A stretch of 11,605 nt of DNA from Candidatus Aenigmatarchaeota archaeon (lineage in GTDB: Archaea; Aenigmatarchaeota; Aenigmatarchaeia; QMZP01; JAFGSV01). The DNA lies in NCBI GenBank assembly GCA_020343635.1, contig CP070804.1, positions 665,391-676,995 of the forward strand. Reading direction: 5' to 3'. Position 1 is the stretch's first letter, and the number at the start of each line of letters is the position of its first letter. Under the pieces are notes generated by a model. It made no database searches, was not told the origin of the DNA, and saw only the letters and a program-made list of their open reading frames with translations. The position numbers were made by a program, and so were the translations under genes. Positions 1 through 7,176 of this stretch are shown here, one piece after another.

Positions 1-753
1 CTTACGCTTCACAATTCCGTGGCCATTAAGAGGGGTCGGCTTCCGGTCCACGGCGCGATGGTCAGGATAAAGATGAAGACAGGCAGGAAGGCCAATGTAC
101 TGATATGGGGCGACACGGGCGCAGGAAAATCCGAGACCCTGGAGGCCTTCCGCGTGCTTGGGAGGAAATACATACGTGACATGGTAGTGACCTTTGACGA
201 CATGGGAACCCTTGAGATAGACGCCAAAGGAAAGATCGTGGCTTATGGAACGGAGACTGGCGCTTTTGTCCGCTTAGACGACCTGCAGCCGGGCTTTGCC
301 CTGGGGAACGTGGACAGGGCGGTCATACACAGCCCCCAGGGAATCAATGCCAGGGCGATATTACCGATAACGACGCACGAAGAGATCACCAGGGGCAGGA
401 AAATAGACTTCCTCCTCTACGCCAACAACTACGAGAAGATCGACGACAAGCACGAAATACTGGAAAGGATAAAGAAGCCGGAGAAGGCGCTGGAAGTTTT
501 CAGGGAGGGGGCCAGAATGGCCAAGGGCACCACAGCCGAAGAGGGACTGGTCTATTCATTCTTCGCCAATCCGTTCGGCCCGTTGCAGTACAGGGACGAG
601 TACGAGAAGCTTGCGCAGAAATACTTCAAGAAGATATTCAAATCAAGGACATTCGTGGGCCAGCTCAGGACGCGTCTCGGCATCCCGGGATTCGAGACCA
701 AGGGCCCCCAGGAAGCCGCAAAAGAGCTTTTCGGGGCGATATCGGAGATGTAG
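1..753 (+). CDS. PEPCK/HPr-kinase-like P-loop protein, C-terminal part (5'-truncated by window)
   Basis: The reading frame is open from base 1, so this is the C-terminal ~250 residues of a longer protein. The GTG at 19 is probably internal, because the residues before it (LTLHNS) run smoothly into the conserved-looking VAIKRGRLPVHGAMV. A Walker A motif GDTGAGKSE is encoded at 109-135. A second acidic motif, FDDMG, lies near 193-207, as expected for the kinase-2 (DD) element of the phosphoenolpyruvate carboxykinase/HPr kinase fold. NARAILPITTHEEI and the aromatic FLLYANNYE stretch come downstream. From family knowledge, this combination is typical of atypical PEPCK-like ATPases; the true substrate cannot be read from this part. 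The N-terminal substrate-binding region lies outside the window. The stop codon TAG (751-753) abuts the convergent ABCE1 gene with no spacer. An HPr-kinase-like protein kinase is the main alternative. Confidence 0.6.
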   Translation, partial: LTLHNSVAIKRGRLPVHGAMVRIKMKTGRKANVLIWGDTGAGKSETLEAFRVLGRKYIRDMVVTFDDMGTLEIDAKGKIVAYGTETGAFVRLDDLQPGFALGNVDRAVIHSPQGINARAILPITTHEEITRGRKIDFLLYANNYEKIDDKHEILERIKKPEKALEVFREGARMAKGTTAEEGLVYSFFANPFGPLQYRDEYEKLAQKYFKKIFKSRTFVGQLRTRLGIPGFETKGPQEAAKELFGAISEM

Positions 754-2526
754 TTATTCCACGTAGAAATACCGGTCCTTTCCCTTCTGCTCGGAATCTT
801 TCTGGGAGCCCGGCTTGTTTGCTCTTGCTCTTCCTGTCTGGGGATCCCTCCTGAAGGTTATGCCGATCTTCTTCAGGAAGGCGTTCATGCATTCCTTCGC
901 CTCGCTGGGTGCCCAGGCGTGCCCATGAACCCCCCGCTCGCCCTCGAAGAGCATGAGCCTGTCGGATATGGAATCGAGTATCTGCAGGTCGTGGTCCACA
1001 ACGAACGCTGCCGCTTCCTTGTTCTCGACGACTTCCCTGATGAGCTTAGAAGCCCTCAAGCGCTGCTCCACGTCAAGGAAGGCGGTCGGTTCGTCCAAAA
1101 GCAGGATATCGAACGGCTTTCCCAGGGTAGCAGCTATCATGACGCTCTGCACCTCTCCGCCGGAAAGCGAATCGAGCTTCTTCTCCATCAGCCGTTCCAG
1201 ATCCAGCATGTGAATGATCCTCTGCTTCATGCTCTTGTCCTTCATTTCCTTGCTTAGATAAAGCCTCACTGTCAGTTCTTTATCATCATCCTCCAACTCT
1301 ATCTTCTGGGGCTTATATGCCAGTCTGAGATCCCCAGGAGGCTCGCCGCTGTCGGGCTTGACATTACCCGTGAGAATATTTATGAACGTGCTCTTTCCGG
1401 TGGCATTCGGCCCTAAAATGCCGACGACCTCTCCCTTGTAGATGTTTCCGGCCTCGGTTTGCAGGGAAAATCTTTCGAACTTCTTGGTGAAGTGCGGGAA
1501 ATCCATGAAGTGCCTGGTCTTCATTGTAGTCGCGGCACTCTTGCTGAAGATTATGCTCTCGTCCCTGAAGCGCATGTTCTCTTCCCTTATGAACCCTTCA
1601 AGGTACGTGTTTATGCCCACGCGGACTCCATCGGGCTTCGATATTATTCCGAACACAGCAGGTTTTCCGTAGAGCATGTGCACCTGGTCGGCCAGGTAGT
1701 CTGCCACAGCGAGGTCGTGCTCTACCACCATGACCATATGGTGCTTTGACAACCTCCTTATGGCAGCTGCCACGCGCAGCCTCTGCTCGACGTCCAGATA
1801 AGAGCTGGGCTCGTCAAAGAAGTACAGATCGGCATCCTTCAACATCGTCGCTGTAACTGCGAGGAGCTGCAGTTCGCCTCCGGAAAGGGTCTTGACATCC
1901 TTATCGAGCATGCCTTCCAGTCTCAGTATCTTCCTCAGTTCCTGAAGACCTTCCCCCCTGTTCATCTTCTTGAAAAGATCAGAGACCCTGCCGCTCCACA
2001 TCTTCGGTATATCGTCCACGTTCTGGGGCTTGTACGCCACTTTGACATCTCCCTTCTCAAGCCGAGTAAAGTAGTTCTGCAACTCTGAGCCCCTGAACAT
2101 CTCCATGACCTCCGAAAGGGGAATGTCCTTGTCAAGAATCCCCAGATTGGGCTTCAGCTTTTTGGAAAGTATCTTTATGGCAGTAGACTTTCCGACCCCG
2201 TTCTGGCCTATCATGCCCACGACCATCCTGTTCTTCGGGACAGGCAGCCTGTAGAGCTCGAACTGGTTCATGCCGTACCTGTAGACGGGATTTTCCTTCA
2301 GCTCAGCCGGGAGGTTTATGACAGCGATGGCATTGGTCGGGCACCTGCTGACGCATATGCCGCAGCCGATGCACAGGGACTCGTCTATGTTGGGCTTGTT
2401 GTCCTCGCTGCTGATGGTTATGCAATCTTCTCCCGACCTGTTGACAGGACAGACTCTCTTGCAGAGATGATTGCAAATGGTCGGTTTGCATACCTCCCTG
2501 TCTATCACAGCTAATCTTTTCCTCAT
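754..2526 (-). CDS. abce1: ABCE1/Rli1 ribosome-recycling ATPase (RNase L inhibitor homologue)
   Basis: This 590-aa protein has the diagnostic ABCE1 order. The N-terminal iron-sulfur region has cysteines at 13, 18, 22, 26 (CPVNRSGEDC) and a ferredoxin-type CIGCGICVSRCP at 52-63. Two ABC ATPase domains follow. NBD1 has Walker A GQNGVGKST at 107-115, signature LSGGELQ at 214-220 and a DEPSSYLD Walker B. NBD2 has Walker A GPNATGKST at 372-380, signature LSGGEVQ at 454-460 and a DEPTAFLD Walker B. The family splits post-termination 70S ribosomes with aRF1/Pelota in archaea and is cytoplasmic and essential; length is normal. It is the second gene of an operon with the NusA-like protein. Its Shine-Dalgarno GGAGTGAT (2532-2539) overlaps the upstream stop codon and lies 5 nt before ATG, suggesting translational coupling. 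The start gives the canonical N-terminus MRKRLAVIDREVC. Nothing appears missing. Confidence 0.97.
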   Translation of the reverse strand: MRKRLAVIDREVCKPTICNHLCKRVCPVNRSGEDCITISSEDNKPNIDESLCIGCGICVSRCPTNAIAVINLPAELKENPVYRYGMNQFELYRLPVPKNRMVVGMIGQNGVGKSTAIKILSKKLKPNLGILDKDIPLSEVMEMFRGSELQNYFTRLEKGDVKVAYKPQNVDDIPKMWSGRVSDLFKKMNRGEGLQELRKILRLEGMLDKDVKTLSGGELQLLAVTATMLKDADLYFFDEPSSYLDVEQRLRVAAAIRRLSKHHMVMVVEHDLAVADYLADQVHMLYGKPAVFGIISKPDGVRVGINTYLEGFIREENMRFRDESIIFSKSAATTMKTRHFMDFPHFTKKFERFSLQTEAGNIYKGEVVGILGPNATGKSTFINILTGNVKPDSGEPPGDLRLAYKPQKIELEDDDKELTVRLYLSKEMKDKSMKQRIIHMLDLERLMEKKLDSLSGGEVQSVMIAATLGKPFDILLLDEPTAFLDVEQRLRASKLIREVVENKEAAAFVVDHDLQILDSISDRLMLFEGERGVHGHAWAPSEAKECMNAFLKKIGITFRRDPQTGRARANKPGSQKDSEQKGKDRYFYVE

Positions 2527-2532
2527 GAAAAA

Positions 2533-3027
2533 TCACTCCTCAGCCATCTCGGCTCCCTTCCCGTAAAGCAGCCTCATGACATCACTGAAATCTCCTTGCG
2601 ATATGTGCGGCATCCCCTTGCCTGTCACCACTTTCATAACCTCCTCCCCGTCCTTGTACAGGGTGTTCACAGAAAGCACAGGGATCGGTTTCAGCAGGTT
2701 GCCTGCGAACTCCTTGACGTCCGCAGCCTCCTCGGCTATCATCAGGTGCTTCCCCAACTCCTTCTCAAGTTTCTTCACAATATGCCCGCCTGCGCCTACG
2801 AACTTCGCGGCATCGTCTTTACCGCATACCACAACCAGTATGCTGGGAAGCTCTACCACCTTTACGAGCCTGACATTCTTCAGCACCTTTCTGTCTTCCG
2901 AAAGTTTCAGCAGCATACCTGCCACCTTAAGCTCAGACTCGCTCACATCACCGCTTTTGACTTTATCCTCGCATGAGCGGCACAGTATGCCGGATTTAAG
3001 GCATATGCTGCATATCTGCGACTTCAT
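2533..3027 (-). CDS. Archaeal NusA-like RNA-binding protein with N-terminal zinc finger and KH domain
   Basis: 164 aa. The N-terminus carries a CxxC-x6-CxxC zinc-ribbon pattern (C6, C9, C16, C19; CSICLKSGILCRSC). A KH-type segment follows, with GxxG loop GAGG at 78-81 inside VGAGGHIVKKLEKELGK. This arrangement matches archaeal proteins usually annotated as NusA-like transcription elongation/termination factors. A role in RNA binding is well supported by the fold; the precise role in transcription or ribosome biogenesis is inference. The first ATG is preceded by a clear GGAGG (3034-3038) about 7 nt upstream. It is the promoter-proximal gene of an operon with ABCE1; the spacer is only 6 bp. The C-terminus (SDVMRLLYGKGAEMAEE) ends cleanly. 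Confidence 0.85.
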   Translation of the reverse strand: MKSQICSICLKSGILCRSCEDKVKSGDVSESELKVAGMLLKLSEDRKVLKNVRLVKVVELPSILVVVCGKDDAAKFVGAGGHIVKKLEKELGKHLMIAEEAADVKEFAGNLLKPIPVLSVNTLYKDGEEVMKVVTGKGMPHISQGDFSDVMRLLYGKGAEMAEE

Positions 3028-3096
3028 GTTAAAACCTCCAGCAAGTTTTAACTAATCCAGCAACCACTTCTTTCATACCAAATCCTCTGCGCCAAG

Positions 3097-3107
3097 ATTT
3101 ATATTTT
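3097..3107 (-). promoter_or_regulatory. TATA box of the NusA-like/ABCE1 operon
   Basis: On the minus strand this reads AAAATATAAAT, an archaeal TATA element. A start site ~25 bp downstream would fall near 3076 and give a leader of roughly 48 nt containing the GGAGG ribosome binding site, so this operon is probably not leaderless, unlike most of its neighbours. Position assigned by eye. Confidence 0.55.
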
Positions 3108-3123
3108 TCTGTTCGTCCAGCAA

Positions 3124-3131
3124 TTTATAAG
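3124..3131 (+). promoter_or_regulatory. TATA box of the membrane protein gene at 3153
   Basis: TTTATAAG is centred about 26 bp before the ATG at 3153. That is the spacing expected when transcription starts at or next to the start codon, and there is no Shine-Dalgarno, so the mRNA is probably leaderless. It is divergent from the NusA-like/ABCE1 promoter in the same 125-bp spacer. Confidence 0.6.
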
Positions 3132-3152
3132 CAATCATGCAAAACAAGTAAT

Positions 3153-3977
3153 ATGGAAAGACTTGCCAAGGATTCTGTAAAGGCTTCACTGAGAGAGACC
3201 CAGGAGATCAGATGGGCACAACCCATAAAGCCAGGCCTGAGATTCGCATCCGAACCGAAAAGGTTTCTTCCGTTCTTTTTTACAGATCTTGCCACGACGA
3301 TCCTAGTCATGATTACCGTGACTGCCAACCTCTCACTTATCCAGGCAGTGCTTTCAGAACAGATTTTACCGACGGAAATGTTTTATTCGCTTGCAGCAGG
3401 AATGATTCTGCTTGGTGTCCTGATAGTTGTAAACCTGTGGATAACTGGAGCTGTCATACATCAGTCCAGGAAGCCTGAGGAATTCACCGAAAGCTGGAGG
3501 TTATCTTTCAACAAGCTGCCCACACTAATACTGGCCCTGATAGTGGTTTCCCTCATAACCTTACTGTTTCTCGTCATACCGTACATAGGCATATTCTTAG
3601 CCGCTATCATACTGCTCTTCGTCAACCAGTACATCATGGTGGACAATAAGGGATTCTGGGAATCAATAGTCTCCAGCGCAAAGACGTTCCGTAACAGGAT
3701 ACCAAGCGTGTTTTTTGCGTGGCTTTTCAGCGTCGTTGTCGCGCTTGTGATAGTGGGTGCATTCTCAATTCCCATGGCAGTGCATTCATTATATTCGGGC
3801 GTCAATCTCTCACCACAGGATTTTACAGTAGACGCCCAGCTATACCAGGCTTCCCCAGCTCTGTACAGCATAGCGCTCATCATAATGGTTCTGGGGACAT
3901 CCATTTCCAAGACATACGGTCTCAAGTACCTCACCGAAATATACCTCCAGTTCAAACGCAAGAAATGGCTGTCCTAG
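3153..3977 (+). CDS. Six-span integral membrane protein of unknown function
   Basis: 274 aa. A ~40-residue soluble, basic N-terminus (MERLAKDSVKASLRETQEIRW) is followed by about six hydrophobic segments. They lie near residues 42-65, 78-102, 122-140, 142-160, 184-208 and 235-255. The tail is short and strongly basic (QFKRKKWLS), so it probably faces the cytoplasm. The helix pattern and the phrase NQYIMVDNKGFWESI resemble the loosely defined archaeal and bacterial six-helix families related to DUF975 and the membrane domain of glycerophosphodiesterases. That is a fold-level impression, not an identification. No catalytic motif or transporter signature is visible. The start is fixed by the TATA box 26 bp upstream. 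The gene is followed after 30 bp by a GTPase gene with its own promoter, so co-transcription is optional. Confidence 0.75.
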   Translation: MERLAKDSVKASLRETQEIRWAQPIKPGLRFASEPKRFLPFFFTDLATTILVMITVTANLSLIQAVLSEQILPTEMFYSLAAGMILLGVLIVVNLWITGAVIHQSRKPEEFTESWRLSFNKLPTLILALIVVSLITLLFLVIPYIGIFLAAIILLFVNQYIMVDNKGFWESIVSSAKTFRNRIPSVFFAWLFSVVVALVIVGAFSIPMAVHSLYSGVNLSPQDFTVDAQLYQASPALYSIALIIMVLGTSISKTYGLKYLTEIYLQFKRKKWLS

Positions 3978-3980
3978 ATT

Positions 3981-3989
3981 TTTATATCT
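3981..3989 (+). promoter_or_regulatory. TATA box of the TGS-domain GTPase gene
   Basis: TTTATATCT is centred about 24 bp before ATG 4008, inside the 30-bp spacer after the membrane-protein gene. There is no Shine-Dalgarno before the ATG, consistent with a leaderless transcript. Confidence 0.6.
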
Positions 3990-4007
3990 TGCTGGAAAAG
4001 ATAGACT

Positions 4008-5168
4008 ATGCTTCTCGGATTTGTGGGAGTTCCCAACAGCGGCAAATCGACAATGCTCAAGGCGGCCACACTGGCAGACGTACAGATAGCGAGCTATCCA
4101 TTCACTACAATAAAACCGAACCAGGCCGTTGGTTATGTAATCACTGACTGCCCCTGCAAAAGGCTCAATGTAACGTGCAATCCGCAGAACTCCAAGTGCG
4201 TTTCCGGCAGGAGATGGATACCGGTGAAGATACTGGACGTCGCAGGCCTGGTCCCCGGCGCCCATGAAGGAAAGGGTCTTGGAAACAAGTTTCTCGATGA
4301 CCTCAGGCAGGCGGACGGACTCGTGCATGTTTTGGATGCTTCCGGTTTAACGGACTCAGAAGGCAAACAAAGAACCGAAGATGACCTGTGGGATCCCGGG
4401 AAGAACATACTCGTCCTTGAAGGGGAGATCGATGAGTGGCTCAGCGACATCATCCAGAAAAACATAGAGAAGGTCGAGACGCTCGCGAGGATGAAAAAGG
4501 TGCCCATAGAGCGCCTTCTCGGAGAGAAGCTTTCAGGACTGGGCATAGGAGAGGACGACATAAAGCGCGCCTCTGCCAAGACAGACATGAAGAGCAGGGA
4601 ATTCGCCACCATGCTCAGGCGCGAGTCCAAGCCCATAATCACCGCAGCCAACAAGATAGACAAGGAGAGCGCCAAGAAGAATTACGATTCTCTTAAGAGC
4701 AAACATGAAGATATGATACCGACGTCAGCTGACCTGGAGCTTGCTCTTCGCGAGGCTGCGGAGCACGGCCTCATAGAATACATGCCTGGGGACAGCGACT
4801 TCAGGATAATCTCCGAAGAGCTAAATGAAAAGCAGAAGAGCGCACTTGATTTCATAAAGAACGGCGTGCTGAAGGATTATGGCTCCACAGGCGTCCAGAA
4901 AGTGCTGAATGGCATGGTTTTCGACAAGCTCCAATACATAACGGTCTATCCCGTGGCAAGCATCGGCAGGCTTACGGACAGCAAGGGCAACGTCTTGCCG
5001 GATGCGTACCTGGTAAAGAAAGGCACAAAGCTGAAGGAGTTCGCCGCCAAGGTGCACTCAACCATGGCTGACAAGTTCATAGGCGGCCTTGACCTCGGAA
5101 AGAAGAAGTTGGGCGCCGACCATGAACTCAAAGACGGCGATGTCGTGGAGATTATTTTCTCGAAGTGA
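4008..5168 (+). CDS. Obg/YchF-family GTPase with C-terminal TGS domain (archaeal type)
   Basis: 386 aa, normal for the archaeal branch of the Obg/YchF group. G1 P-loop GVPNSGKST is at 7-15, the switch I region YPFTTI at 30-35, and G3 DVAG at 77-80 is followed by LVPGAHEGKGLG, a hallmark of this family. G4 NKID is at 215-218. The C-terminal ~80 residues (from about 310, TVYPVASIGRL) form a TGS domain ending in DGDVVEIIFSK. G4 is the guanine-specifying NKxD, not the altered motif that makes bacterial YchF/OLA1 prefer ATP, so GTP is the expected substrate. Four cysteines between G2 and G3 (C48, C50, C57, C64) could bind metal. The family associates with ribosomes or translation factors; the exact role in archaea is not settled. 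The stop codon is immediately followed by the stop of the convergent gene. Confidence 0.93.
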   Translation: MLLGFVGVPNSGKSTMLKAATLADVQIASYPFTTIKPNQAVGYVITDCPCKRLNVTCNPQNSKCVSGRRWIPVKILDVAGLVPGAHEGKGLGNKFLDDLRQADGLVHVLDASGLTDSEGKQRTEDDLWDPGKNILVLEGEIDEWLSDIIQKNIEKVETLARMKKVPIERLLGEKLSGLGIGEDDIKRASAKTDMKSREFATMLRRESKPIITAANKIDKESAKKNYDSLKSKHEDMIPTSADLELALREAAEHGLIEYMPGDSDFRIISEELNEKQKSALDFIKNGVLKDYGSTGVQKVLNGMVFDKLQYITVYPVASIGRLTDSKGNVLPDAYLVKKGTKLKEFAAKVHSTMADKFIGGLDLGKKKLGADHELKDGDVVEIIFSK

Positions 5169-5864
5169 CTAGAATCGTCTCTGGCACCCTAAAAACAGAT
5201 ATCCTCTGTTTCTCATGCCCATTTTCCCCTTAGTAGGGAAATTTCTGTATTGCGCCTTCAAGCGCGTTTTTCTATCCAGTTCATAATCCAGGCCGAATAT
5301 TCCGAGGTGTCTGGGTCCTTTGTCGTCACCAATGTAATCAAACCTTCTCAGCATTCCATTTAGTGAAAAGCCATTGCCGATGTTCATCCCACTCCTTACT
5401 ATCACTTCACTTTCCATCCTGCCGTCTTCATCCTTTTTTGTAGACAGCGGATAAGCATTGACCGAAAGATTTAGGGGACCTAAACTTAAAGGACCTGTTC
5501 CGGCTCCAATTCTCCCGATTTGATCGTAATGTGAGAACTGCGTATGAATGGAGGGTCTTAACGGAATACCGGTATTCCAATCAACGAAGTTCTCCATGTA
5601 GGGGTCTGGACCGCCTCCTCCAAGGATTCCTTCTCTTTTCGGGTCTCCGATAAAGCCCGCATCCACAAATGTGCTGGCACTGACACCATTTAACCTGATA
5701 CTATTTGTAACCGTGGGAACGACTGCACCATTACTGCCAATGAATATTGCGCCTGAAAGATCAAAATCCAAATCCCTCTTAGTGGTGTCTTCTGCGACTA
5801 CTTCAACCTTTGGTCTGAGTGAATCTGCCAATTCTACCTCTTGTGGTGGAAGTGCATCAAACAT
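5169..5864 (-). CDS. Hypothetical beta-rich protein, C-terminal half resembling outer-membrane barrel strands
   Basis: 231 aa, family not recognised. The first ~35 residues are acidic and charged (ELADSLRPKVEVVAEDTTKR), with no signal peptide or transmembrane helix. The middle is rich in Gly, Pro and Asn with short beta-like stretches (SGAIFIGSNGAVV, GILGGGGPDP). From about residue 150 the sequence alternates polar and hydrophobic residues in hairpin-sized units: SEVIVRSGMNIGNGFSLNG, then LGIFGLDYELDRKTRLKAQ, then GYLFLGCQRRF with a terminal Phe. This pattern is typical of porin-like strands, which is surprising in an archaeon. The start ATG has GTGAT (5867-5871 on this strand) just upstream and a TATA box near 5911-5919. 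Divergent pairing with the TrmB-type regulator suggests common control. A soluble beta-sandwich or carbohydrate-binding protein is an alternative. Confidence 0.6.
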   Translation of the reverse strand: MFDALPPQEVELADSLRPKVEVVAEDTTKRDLDFDLSGAIFIGSNGAVVPTVTNSIRLNGVSASTFVDAGFIGDPKREGILGGGGPDPYMENFVDWNTGIPLRPSIHTQFSHYDQIGRIGAGTGPLSLGPLNLSVNAYPLSTKKDEDGRMESEVIVRSGMNIGNGFSLNGMLRRFDYIGDDKGPRHLGIFGLDYELDRKTRLKAQYRNFPTKGKMGMRNRGYLFLGCQRRF

Positions 5865-5910
5865 ATTATCACTTCAGTTTCTCACTTGATGATGATAACG
5901 AGGGTTTAGA

Positions 5911-5919
5911 AATATAAAA
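5911..5919 (-). promoter_or_regulatory. TATA box of the beta-rich protein gene
   Basis: The minus strand reads TTTTATATT. A start site ~25 bp downstream would fall near 5890, giving a leader of about 25 nt that includes the GTGAT before ATG. The dyad at 5923-5944 begins right upstream, over the expected BRE. Confidence 0.5.
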
Positions 5920-5922
5920 TTA

Positions 5923-5944
5923 TGTAGTTCGATTTCGGACTACA
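5923..5944. promoter_or_regulatory. Near-perfect 22-bp dyad, likely operator of the TrmB-type regulator
   Basis: TGTAGT and ACTACA are outer arms with CGA and TCG as inner arms; only one position of each half fails to pair (T versus G) around a central TT. The dyad sits between two divergent TATA boxes, 3 bp from the leftward one and 1 bp from the rightward one, so a bound protein would cover both BRE elements. TrmB-family regulators are known to bind palindromes beside the TATA/BRE, and the adjacent gene encodes one. Binding here is inference. Confidence 0.6.
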
Positions 5945-5945
5945 C

Positions 5946-5953
5946 TTTTAAAG
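5946..5953 (+). promoter_or_regulatory. TATA box of the TrmB-type regulator gene
   Basis: TTTTAAAG is centred about 24 bp before ATG 5974, with no Shine-Dalgarno; a leaderless transcript is likely. The preceding dyad directly adjoins it. Confidence 0.5.
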
Positions 5954-5973
5954 ATTACTATGAAAAACAGTAT

Positions 5974-7128
5974 ATGGAACAGTTAGCAATAGAGAAGGAC
6001 ACCCTCGAATCCATAGGCCTTACGGAGAATGAGTCCTTGGTTTATCTGACTCTACTGGAAACAGGTTCTACGCTGGCTGGAACCGTCATAAAGAAGACGA
6101 AGATGCACCGCTCGACCGTTTACGAGATACTTCAGAGGCTCATAGACCGCTCGCTCGTCTCGTTCGTTCTTAAGGACGGCAAGAGACACTTCCAGGCCGA
6201 GAACCCCAAAAACCTGGTCGATATGCTCAAGGAGAACGAGAAAAAGCTAGAAAGCATACTACCGTCACTTCTGGCCAAGGTTGAAAGCGCGAAAGTTAGG
6301 CAGGAAGCCACGGTTCACGTCGGTATAAAGGCAGTCAGGGGATGCTTCAACACCATACTGAGAAATCTGAAGAGAGGTGAAGAGTATTATGTCATAGGTG
6401 CAAGTACGTATGTCGCGAAAGTTCCGGGTCAACTGAACTGGTTCAAATACCACCATATAAAAAGGGCAAAACTCGGGATCGGTCTAAAGATTCTCATAAG
6501 CGTCGAGTATGAAGAGACTTTCAAGAAGAACATAGGGATGACGTATGATAAATTCAAGTTCACAGAAGTGAAGCGGATGCCTGGCCAGATAAATTCACCT
6601 ATGCAGGTGGTTATATGCAAAAACACGGTCTTCTTGGTTCTATGGGGAGACGAATCCATCGCAATAGAGATGGAGGGCAAGGAAGTCGCAAAAACATTTA
6701 TGGAGTATTTTAATCTTCTCTGGGACCAGCAGTCTGTTACACTGACAGGAAGAGAAGGCATAATGCAGATGTGTGAGGAAGTGATCAGAACAGGGGAGGA
6801 TGTTTTTCTCATAGGAGCTAATGGATGGCTGCCTTTTGTGATTTCCGATTTTTTTGAGGATTTCGAGAAAAGAAGGGTAAATGCAGGCATCACCAGGCAC
6901 CATCTAGCCATAGAAGAGACGAGAGGGACACCTTTCAGCCGCCTTAAGAAATTGAAAGTGAGATACCTGCCAAAAGAGTTCTCCAGTCCCATGGTCATAT
7001 GGATATTGGGGAATCATGTTGCTCAGGTCCTTTGGGACGATAAGATAGTCTTTATGACGGATAACAAGAAGATTGCTGACGATTACAGGAAGTACTTCAG
7101 ATTCCTATGGAAGAATGCGAAACCCTGA
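5974..7128 (+). CDS. TrmB-family transcriptional regulator with two tandem effector domains
   Basis: 384 aa. The N-terminal winged helix-turn-helix (about 8-75) opens with LESIGLTENESLVYLTLL and has the recognition helix MHRSTVYEILQRL at 44-56, the classic TrmB-family DNA-binding module. A helical, probably dimerising linker (ENEKKLESILPSLLAKVES) lies near 85-107. Two similar regions follow. The first, about 115-250, contains GEEYYVIGAST and ends NSPMQVVICKNTVFLVLWGDE...YFNLLWDQ. The second, about 253-384, contains GEDVFLIGANG and ends SSPMVIWILGNHVAQVLWDD...YFRFLWKN. This looks like an internal duplication of the PLD-like TrmB C-terminal effector domain. The ligand is unknown; characterised relatives sense sugars. 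The gene is divergent from the beta-rich protein gene, with the dyad between them, so autoregulation and control of that neighbour are the likely arrangement. Confidence 0.88.
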   Translation: MEQLAIEKDTLESIGLTENESLVYLTLLETGSTLAGTVIKKTKMHRSTVYEILQRLIDRSLVSFVLKDGKRHFQAENPKNLVDMLKENEKKLESILPSLLAKVESAKVRQEATVHVGIKAVRGCFNTILRNLKRGEEYYVIGASTYVAKVPGQLNWFKYHHIKRAKLGIGLKILISVEYEETFKKNIGMTYDKFKFTEVKRMPGQINSPMQVVICKNTVFLVLWGDESIAIEMEGKEVAKTFMEYFNLLWDQQSVTLTGREGIMQMCEEVIRTGEDVFLIGANGWLPFVISDFFEDFEKRRVNAGITRHHLAIEETRGTPFSRLKKLKVRYLPKEFSSPMVIWILGNHVAQVLWDDKIVFMTDNKKIADDYRKYFRFLWKNAKP

Positions 7129-7148
7129 TTCTGCGCAGCAAAATGAAA

Positions 7149-7157
7149 ATTTAAAAC
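7149..7157 (+). promoter_or_regulatory. TATA box of dphB
   Basis: ATTTAAAAC is centred about 24 bp before the ATG at 7177. No ribosome binding site is present, so dphB is probably leaderless and transcribed independently of the regulator 48 bp upstream. Confidence 0.5.
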
Positions 7158-7176
7158 CAAGCGATGAATTTAACTC

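Noticed and set aside
2576..3055. 159-aa open frame opposite the NusA-like gene
   Set aside because: It is an antisense shadow: Ser/Thr/Phe-rich low-complexity translation, while the opposite strand has clear zinc-finger and KH motifs.
5889..5895. ATGATGA, a match to the box C consensus of C/D guide RNAs
   Set aside because: No CTGA box D follows at a sensible distance and no internal C'/D' pair is visible; it lies in a promoter spacer.
6429..6998. 189-aa open frame opposite the TrmB-type gene
   Set aside because: No ribosome binding site or domain; the sense strand encodes duplicated effector motifs.
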